DNA from: Chenopodium formosanum
Lineage: Eukaryota; Streptophyta; Magnoliopsida; Caryophyllales; Amaranthaceae
Assembly (NCBI GenBank): GCA_024500155.1
Contig: CM044872.1
Location: 52,457,460-52,521,459 of the forward strand
DNA length: 64,000 nucleotides
Direction of reading: 5' to 3'
Shown here: positions 57,386 to 64,000 of the stretch, one piece after another
Numbering within the stretch: position 1 is the first letter of the stretch
How the letters are laid out: each line of letters starts with the position of its first letter
The notes under the pieces: generated by a model
Databases searched by the model: none
Told to the model about the DNA's origin: nothing
Seen by the model: the letters and a program-made list of their open reading frames with translations, nothing else
Made by a program: the position numbers and the translations under genes

Positions 57386-59050
57386 GCTCAATAAACGAAG
57401 AGAAGGTAAGATCTAATTAAAGGTATGCACCTTTCCTGGATGCCGAGAAAAATATGCAATACCAAGATAACATTTTTGGAATATGAAACACTGGCTTGGG
57501 AATCCGAAAACTCAATAAGACAAAGGTGAAAAATTCCTTTAATCTAGACAAATTAAAGCATACAATCCCCAGCAGAATCAAATGAAGGAGAATAGATCAA
57601 GAAATATTGGAATAGAGAAGGTGGACACAAGCAGATTCACTGATAAGAAGATAAACTCTAGCTGAGCTAGGAAGAAACTCACTTTTAGTGAGAGGTGCTC
57701 TCAACTTGATTTTTTGTTTTTGATGAGAAAGAAAATAAAATGAGTGTGTCTTTGGATTTTTGTTACTAATCACAAACGTAATTTTGTTCTTCTAATTTCT
57801 CTCTCTTTTTTTTAATACTCTGTAATTCTGTACTTCTAATTTAGAGAGTTATAAGGACGAGTGATGATCAGATCACCAATCCCATGATAACCTGAAATCG
57901 GAAGGACGGTTTTAACTACCTAAGCTATCCCTCACTCTCTTCTCCTAACTTCTCTAATCTTTACCACTTCATATAACTCCCTCCGTTTTTAAATACTTGC
58001 TCCATTTCCTTATTTGAAAAGCTTTTACAATATTTAAATCATTTCTCTCACCTAGTGGACCCAACATAAATCATATTTTATTATTTTAATATTCTCTCTC
58101 CTCCAATTCTCTCTACTAGTTTTTTACAATTTTTTATTCTTTCACCTACCCCATTACCTCCATATTATATTACTTTCTTCAATTTCTCCTAAAAGTCCGC
58201 GCATAGAGATTTGAAGCAAGTATTTAAAAGCAGAGGGAGTACAATTTATTTTAAAATAAATAAATAAAACTAAAATTTTGACCACTTATAACCTGTATTC
58301 CATAAGATGTATTTCTCTTAATAAGGTTCACTTTAATTAATGGAATCGAATCGTGATATCACTCATGTGGCGGAAGATAATGTTGACTGAATACATCTTA
58401 TTATCTCACAATAATTCAAAGAAAAAAAATTAAAAATTTATTTCTTTTACTTGTATTAAAAGTTACTCCGTAATAGGAGGACTTTATTTTTTCAGGAAAT
58501 TTTTTTATATAAACTGATACGGAGTACATATCAAAAAATGTTACTCCTCCGTAACTTTTGTTAATTACGCTTAAATTATACCTAGTTTTGGTCCCGTGCA
58601 ATACAGGGATATATAAAGTAAGATTTGTTAATAATAATAGCCAATTGAAATAGAGCTAATTAAAATTAAATGATTTATGTAACACTTTTCTTTTAAACTT
58701 AAATTTATTAATGTCTATCCTTTAAATTCTTATGTGTTACAAATATATACTCTGTATAAATAAATTTCATAAAAAGAATTTTAATTTTTTTTTTAATAGA
58801 ATTTTACAACAAAAAAAAAGCATTTTTGAGGGATACTTTTTCACAAAATTATGCTAAATGTCCCCCAAGTGATTACTTTAATATATAGTATAGATAGATT
58901 TCTCTTATAAAATATATTTCAAATGTGAAAAACAAAAAAGAACAGAGTTTTTAAACACTGAATCAAGAATTCCTATAAAAAAAATCAAGAAACAGCTTGT
59001 AGTCTTGTACTCCATATAAAATTTGAGTAAAAGAGAGTAGTACGTAATAC
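57386..59050 (-). other. LINE 5' UTR start and MATE intron 1, part proximal to exon 1
   Basis: 57386-57762 is the outer LINE 5' UTR. The rest is intron with a Stowaway-like MITE (57977-58239). A Helitron-like 3' end on the minus strand (CCTGTATTGCACGGGA...CTAG, near 58582-58612) is also present. No exon was found between 46526 and 59051. Confidence 0.6.
57977..58239. mobile_element. Stowaway-like MITE
   Basis: CTCCCTCCGTTTTTAAATAC ... GTATTTAAAAGCAGAGGGAG. The right side has TA, the left is AA, so the duplication is decayed. Same family as 41957-42255. Confidence 0.78.
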
Positions 59051-59344
59051 CAATAGACCACAAGTAAGGCCGACGATGACGTTGGAGCCGAGGGAGATGG
59101 CAGCGAGTTCAACATCACCGATGTGGCCAGCGAAGGACTGAGCGATGACGAACAACGTGTAGGCCGCGATACGACTAACAATAGTCGGACCAACAATGTG
59201 CCATAGCTTCTTAGATTCGATCCATACCCGCTTAGAAAGAGCTAGGTCGTCGTAAAAATAATCATAATTTTGTGTTATTCCTTCATTTGATGTTGAATCA
59301 TCGTTATTCTCTGATATCAAAGGAACTGCTTGGTCTAATACCAT
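59051..59344 (-). pseudogene. MATE/DETOXIFICATION gene (minus), exon 1
   Basis: ATG at 59344 (MVLDQAVPLISENND), chosen because the upstream in-frame extension has only a TTG start and is not MATE-like. 98 codons: an acidic N-terminus, then KRVWIESKKLWHIVGPTIVSRIAAYTLFVIAQSFAGHIGDVELAAISLGSNVIVG (TM1), ending GLTCGLL at a phase-0 donor (TTG|GTATTA). This joins in frame to VGMASALETLCGQ at 46526. The exon is intact. The gene as a whole is judged non-functional because of exons 4 and 5. Confidence 0.85.
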
Positions 59345-60170
59345 GGTAGCCAGGTTTACTTGCTTGAGAGAAATTACACGATAGAGAGAGGTTGTTCTTT
59401 TTTCTTTGGGATATAAGAACGATATAATAAAAACTATGGTCAATTAATTATGAAGTTATACTACAAGAGTAAGACAAATTTTTTGAAATTATTGGATCAA
59501 AAATCATTTTGTTATTAATTAAGGATGTTAGGAACTTTGGTCACGTGGTACACACTATGTTTATACTACGGAGTAATACATTACTAAAAACTGCTAATTA
59601 GCTACCATAACTTATAAGAAGAGCTAAAAAGTGTACTCCATAATAAATTAAAATCTACCGTACACTTTAGTGAAGGGTTCCGTCTGACAACTTATTTAAC
59701 TGAAAATGTTATAATGCATATATGTATCGCTAAAAAGGCATATAGCTCAAAATTTGGTTATATACTCTATCACCCTCTCAAGTCTATACTGGCCAAATTG
59801 CTTTTAACTTGTCTTGTCTAGATTCATGAACATGAAATAGCATAAGTCGTTCAAACCGATCCGATATTCTTCCTAATTAATAAAAGCAACTTTAAATCTC
59901 AATTGTGGGCAATTGTGGGTGTAGTAAAGGTCTCCTCATACTCAATGTTTAAAACTTCAAGTTTGCTCCACATTTTATAAACAAAGTTTTAACTTTTACT
60001 TGATACATTTAATTTAATTTAGATGACAACCTACTTTGCTTTTAAATGTAGTTAAAAGGGAAAAAAACACTCACACACTATTGTTTAACTAATTTCTTCA
60101 CATACAATGTCTCAAAAAAATAACAAAAGTAATAATAAATAATAATAAAAAAAATCTTTGCATACCAATA

Positions 60171-60932
60171 TCTATTACTCCCTCCGTCCCCAAATGACAG
60201 TCCCTTATGGGCAAAAATCACGGGAATTAAGAAACTTAAATAAAAGTAGTAAATTACATTGAAAAAATAGATTTATATTGGATATGTAAAATAGTAGAGA
60301 GAGAAAGTACATTGAAAAATAAAATTTACATAGGGAAGTTAAATTTGCACAAATATTGTTGCAATTGAGGGAATTTTGATAAAAAATTAATATTAATGAT
60401 ACTTGAAAAAAGCAAATGAGACTATCAATTTGGGACTAAAAATAGGTCATAAGGGACTATCATTTGGGGACGGAGGGAGTAACTATTACTAAAAGAGAAG
60501 ATGATGACATCACTGCTGTCCACTTGTCGTTCTCTTAATAAAAATTTTCCCGCCTAAATACAATGTTGATGTCATCTTTCTTTTTTTTTTTTTTTTTGTT
60601 TGTTTTGTTTTGTTGTAGAGCTATCTTTTTTTAACATTTTTGAAATTTAAATATTAGAAGCTTCTACCTTACAACTAAAACCTATCAATTTATCGTAGGA
60701 AACTGAAATAATTTTTAAAAGCACACTAATAAATGACCTCCTACATTGAACTATTAATTAGACGACATTGAACAGATACTATATCATAATTTTGATGAAA
60801 ATAAAATATTTTAAATTACAAAATGTAGGTAATTCTTATTTATATTCATGTATAATAGCGATTTATATTCAAAATGTACAAAATTAAAAATAGATTTTAT
60901 ATAAACCGTGCATCACACGGGTTCTAATCTAG
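60171..60932 (+). mobile_element. Small Helitron-like element
   Basis: It starts TCTATTA after an A and, beyond a nested MITE, continues ACTATTACTAAAAGAGAAG, the AT-rich 5' end typical of plant Helitrons. It ends with a hairpin CCGTGCATCACACGG, then TTCTAATCTAG followed by T (60933). Helitrons insert between A and T and make no duplication, as seen. No Rep/helicase is encoded. Confidence 0.5.
60178..60479. mobile_element. MITE (CTCCCTCCGTCCCC termini) with TA duplication
   Basis: CTCCCTCCGTCCCCAAATGA and TCATTTGGGGACGGAGGGAG are perfect 20-bp inverted repeats. TA lies on both sides (60176-60177 and 60480-60481). It is inserted in the first bases of the Helitron-like element. Confidence 0.88.
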
Positions 60933-61307
60933 TATATACCTAGTTTATAGAAACACAAACAACTTATGCCACATGTTATTACCTCCTTCAATATTTCTTT
61001 TTTTATATGTATGTTTTCTTTACAAAAAAAAGACCTACCTCATACTTTTTTTTTTTAAAATGTTATGTAATTCATTTCCCCTAACTTAATTTCTTCCACA
61101 CAAGTATATTCAATTACCAGCCCTTTCATTCTCTCCTTTCTAAACTATTTTTATTTCCAAAAATATATATTATTTAGTAAAAGTAAATCCATTTTAATAA
61201 AAAGAAAATATAAGTAACTTCAAAGAATAAATATGAATCAATAAAAATAATTTAAGGTCGGCAAAAAATAATTTCAATTCGGCAATTAAGGTGTAAACAA
61301 AAAAAAA

Positions 61308-61312
<5 letters not shown>

Positions 61313-61354
<42 letters not shown>
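61313..61354. repeat. (AT)n microsatellite
   Basis: About 42 bp of uninterrupted AT dinucleotides directly left of a TIR element. Confidence 0.95.
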
Positions 61355-61356
<2 letters not shown>

Positions 61357-62212
61357 AAAATTAGCTTAAAATAATACCAACTATCAACGGTGTGTGCAAA
61401 ATAATACGAACTCAACTATTTGCTGCTAGCGGTACCACCTTTATGAATATATGTGGAAAATAGTACGCCAGTCACCGGAAAAGTATCGTGAAATATATTC
61501 CATCTATATTTATTAGTATTATTATTAATTTTTTTTTGAAAGAAATTATTATTATTATTATTATTATTATTATGTTATTATTATTATTATCTTTAATTTT
61601 GTTATTAATATTCTTTTTTTCTTGTCAAAATCCATAATTCGTTGTTACTTTTTTTTTTTTAATCGTCAATGTATTTAATTTTTTTTCAACATATCTATAG
61701 TACGTAATTTCTAATACCACATTACCACCTAACAGTAAGTAGGGTATTTAAATACAATATTATTTTGATATAATTAGTTTAAAAAACAAAAAATTCCCCT
61801 ACATTGTTTTGGTTGGTGAATTTGGAGAATTTTGGATTTTTGAAACTAATCTTTTCAGGATAATAATGCATTTAAATAACGTATTTACTATCGTGTGATA
61901 GTAGAAATTACCAAAGCTATTTTGAAAAAAAAAATTTAAAAACATATTGACAAGTTAAAAAAAAAAAGCCAAACAAAAATTTAGAAGAAAATTGTTAACA
62001 TAATGTATTTTGAAAAGAAAACAGAAAATTAATTAAAATAATATAAAATAATAATAAAAATAGACGAAATATTGCTCGAAATACTTTTTCGGTGAACGTC
62101 ATACTATTTTGCACATATAGTATAAAAGGTGGTACCGCTAATAGCAAATAGTTGAGTTCGTATTATTTTGCACATACCGCCGATAGTTGGTGTTATTTTA
62201 AGCCAATTTTCC
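61355..62212. mobile_element. 858-bp TIR element inserted in a TA-repeat (MULE-like)
   Basis: Arms of about 130-140 bp: left GGAAAATTAGCTTAAAATAA, right TTATTTTAAGCCAATTTTCC. Further inside, GTGTGTGCAAAATAATACGA is mirrored by TCGTATTATTTTGCACATAC. TA-repeat sequence flanks both ends, so a 9-bp duplication is possible but ambiguous. The interior is AT-rich, with no transposase. Confidence 0.7.
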
Positions 62213-63368
62213 TATATATATATATTACACACATAGTATTAGTTTGTTTAATGGGAAACGATTTAAATTATCCGTCTAATCAAACTACTAGTACTAGATT
62301 TAAAAAAACAAATACGGAGTATAAAGTCAGATGACAGCAATAAGAAGACCTCAAATGGAATGAAAAAGGCATATCAAAACACACCCAATTCAAAAGCAAA
62401 AAGGCAAGAACAAATTGACGAGATTTAGAAAGAACTGTGAACTTAAAAAAGACGAAAAAGGACTAATATTAACTAATCCATGACAAAATTTTATAGAAAA
62501 TAAATTTGTGAATGGTAGAGATCTAAAAGATTTTTTTTAAAAAAAAAAAAAAAAGTTCATAACAAGTAACTTAAAAAATTGATGATTTATTTTCACTTAA
62601 ATTAGCTAGGAAGACCATAATTTTGCACATGTAACATGAATGGTGCCCCATGTAAATGTGGACTTTGAAGTTTGAACAATCCACTATACGATGATTACGA
62701 TGAAAGTACTCCATCCCTCTGTTTCATCAATTCTCAATTGTTCACATTAGTATTTTTTTTTTTTTTTTTTTGTGGACATTAAAAAATTTATACGGAGTAT
62801 TAGCTATATTGATAATTTAAAACATGTGTTCAATCAATCCAATTATTGAATCTAACAAGAAGCAAGATAACGTTTAATTAGATGACTATGCTTTTCTTAT
62901 TTATGGGATATTTATGGGCAAAGCTGATAAGCTTTGAACCCAAAGACGGAATTAGGGTAATGGTACGCGTCGTGCTTAATTTGTAGCTAGTATATTGACT
63001 CTTTTTATTCCTTACACTTTTCTCATAAGCATTTCTTTTTTTACCTTCCACTTACTTTCATTTTTGGCAATTTATATTTTTATCCTTTTTACTCTATTCA
63101 AAAGGACGTATTTTTTTTACTTGTTTGCCTTTTTTCTTTATTTTTATGCAAGTATTTTGTATTAAGACTATTAACAATAAAGCACATTAAGAAACAGATG
63201 AATAGTACGTACTTCATAATTTTCTAATTGTCATCGATTTATAATAACAGAATGTCATTTTGTTATCTCTTTAGTCGTTTAACTAATTAACTTAGCTTCC
63301 AGCCTTCCACCAATCCACCATAACCTATCCACTTTCTATTTTTTAAGGATCGAAATTAGAAATTTGGA

Positions 63369-63376
63369 ATATATAG
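63369..63376 (+). promoter_or_regulatory. Putative TATA box of plus-strand MATE gene
   Basis: ATATATAG lies 49 bp before the ATG at 63425. Confidence 0.35.
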
Positions 63377-63424
63377 TCGTAAAATTATAGTTGTGTATAA
63401 TAACAATAACACTAAGAAATAAAA

Positions 63425-63760
63425 ATGGATGAACAAAAGATTCCCTTTCTAAAAAACTTCAATCATTCAGATAATGAAGCACTTCAATCATCTAAGCAGT
63501 TATTGCAACATAATCCTACACCGAATTATCAAGGTGGAAAACAAGAAGATGATTTTGTTGAACACACAACTCTTGTTAAAAGAGTATGGGTTGAATCCAC
63601 GAAGTTATGGCACGTCGTTGGTCCTTCTATCATCGCTCGTATCTCTGCCTACACTATGTTGGTTGCCGGTCAAGCTTTTGCCGGCCACCTTGGTGACCTT
63701 GAGCTTGCTGCTGTCTCCATTGCTTGCAATGTTATTGTTGGCTTCGACTATGGACTCATG
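63425..63760 (+). CDS. MATE/DETOXIFICATION transporter, exon 1 (gene continues beyond window)
   Basis: ATG 63425 opens 112 codons: a hydrophilic N-terminus (MDEQKIPFLKNFNHSDNEAL...), then VKRVWVESTKLWHVVGPSIIARISAYTMLVAGQAFAGHLGDLELAAVSIACNVIVGFDYGLM. It ends at ATG|GTAATT, the same phase-0 exon boundary as in the minus-strand paralogue. The paralogue's matching residues (VWIESKKLWHIVGPTIVSRIAAYT, FAGH.GD.ELAA, NVIVG) show a recent inverted duplication. This exon covers TM1 of a proton-coupled multidrug and toxin extrusion carrier, probably of the DTX21-27 group. No lesion is visible. The rest, including the second exon expected to start (V/L)GMASALETLCGQ, lies right of the window. The 240 bp after the donor is intron. 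Confidence 0.88.
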
Positions 63761-64000
63761 GTAATTTCAATACAAACTTTAACGTACTGTCTAATGCAAT
63801 GTGTAGCATGTATATATGTGACGTTACTGTATTCTAATATGAATATGGCGGTAAAAAAAGGATTCATAAATACAAATATGATGTACTGTTCGCTAAATAT
63901 ATACCCTTAATTTTTCGTGATTTTACTTCTATTAAATGAATCCGAACAACTAAATCCGATGAAAATGTATGATGTTTGATGAATTTTTGTTTGTAATTTA

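Larger units (their letters stand above)
48850..57762 (-). mobile_element. LINE (plant L1) retrotransposon, near full length, in MATE intron 1
   Basis: On the minus strand, from right to left: 5' UTR (to about 55232, interrupted by a solo LTR), ORF1 with DUF4283 and a zinc knuckle, ORF2 with endonuclease, reverse transcriptase and RNase H, a short 3' UTR (...CTCTTGTC), then a poly(A) tail (T-run from 48850). The direct repeat TTACTAATC lies immediately outside both ends (48841-48849 and 57763-57771), which I read as the target duplication. Several frameshifts make it inactive. Without the 1851-bp solo LTR and its duplicated 5 bp it is about 7.1 kb. Confidence 0.85.
59345..63424. other. Shared intergenic region between divergent MATE genes
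   Basis: 4.1 kb of AT-rich DNA between two start codons facing away from each other. It holds a Helitron-like element with a nested MITE (60171-60932), a TIR element in a TA-repeat (61355-62212) and poly(T) tracts (near 60577 and 62753). No gene. Both promoters must lie here. Confidence 0.65.

Noticed and set aside
61194..61415. Frames with poly Ile-Tyr near 61194-61415 and 62152-62334
   Set aside because: They are mirror translations of the TIR arms and the TA-repeat.
1..64000. CRISPR arrays, rRNA genes, organelle DNA inserts, bacterial-type operons
   Set aside because: None seen. Every repeat array here is explained by transposons or simple repeats, and the genes are of plant nuclear type.

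Overview
This is nuclear DNA from a flowering plant. It has GT-AG introns, plant-only gene families (wall-associated kinase ectodomain, subfamily XII LRR receptor kinases, CYP71-clan P450, DETOXIFICATION/MATE transporters, an ANTH-domain clathrin adaptor) and a dense load of plant transposons. Base composition and abundant small CTCCCTCCG-type MITEs suggest a dicot, perhaps Caryophyllales/Amaranthaceae. That placement is an impression from memory, not a demonstrated assignment.

Layout. Positions 1-2199 hold the 3' exon of a cytochrome P450 whose intron carries a 1.34-kb Mutator-like element with perfect 9-bp target duplications. Positions 3766-22774 are a tandem cluster of three subfamily XII (EFR/Xa21-type, non-RD) receptor kinases. 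The first (3766-7211) looks chimeric: a wall-associated-kinase galacturonan-binding/EGF exon sits upstream, in splice-compatible phase, of a TM plus LRR-XII kinase that has lost its LRRs. The second (7827-18286) is broken by a 1460-bp CACTA element, an in-frame TGA, and a young Ty1/copia element inserted two codons before its stop. The third (19624-22774) is frameshifted just after its TM by a deletion of about 41 bp. Positions 26341-27381 hold an intact intronless clathrin-assembly (ANTH) gene. Positions 28659-39004 hold a degenerate 10.3-kb Sirevirus-type copia element with an extra ORF between pol and the 3' LTR.

The right third (42756-63760) has two divergent MATE/DETOXIFICATION genes about 4 kb apart. 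The minus-strand copy spans 59344 to 42756, because its first intron holds an 8.9-kb LINE that itself contains a 1.85-kb solo-LTR-like insertion. That copy also has a 1-nt coding deletion and a damaged splice acceptor, so it is probably a pseudogene. The plus-strand copy starts intact at 63425 and runs off the window.

Functionally the window combines surface immune-type receptors (mostly decayed), a specialised-metabolism P450, an efflux transporter pair and a vesicle-coat adaptor. There is no operon-like organisation, and most of the architecture comes from nested transposon insertion. At least three tiny poly(T) inserts with long target duplications look like extremely truncated retroposons.
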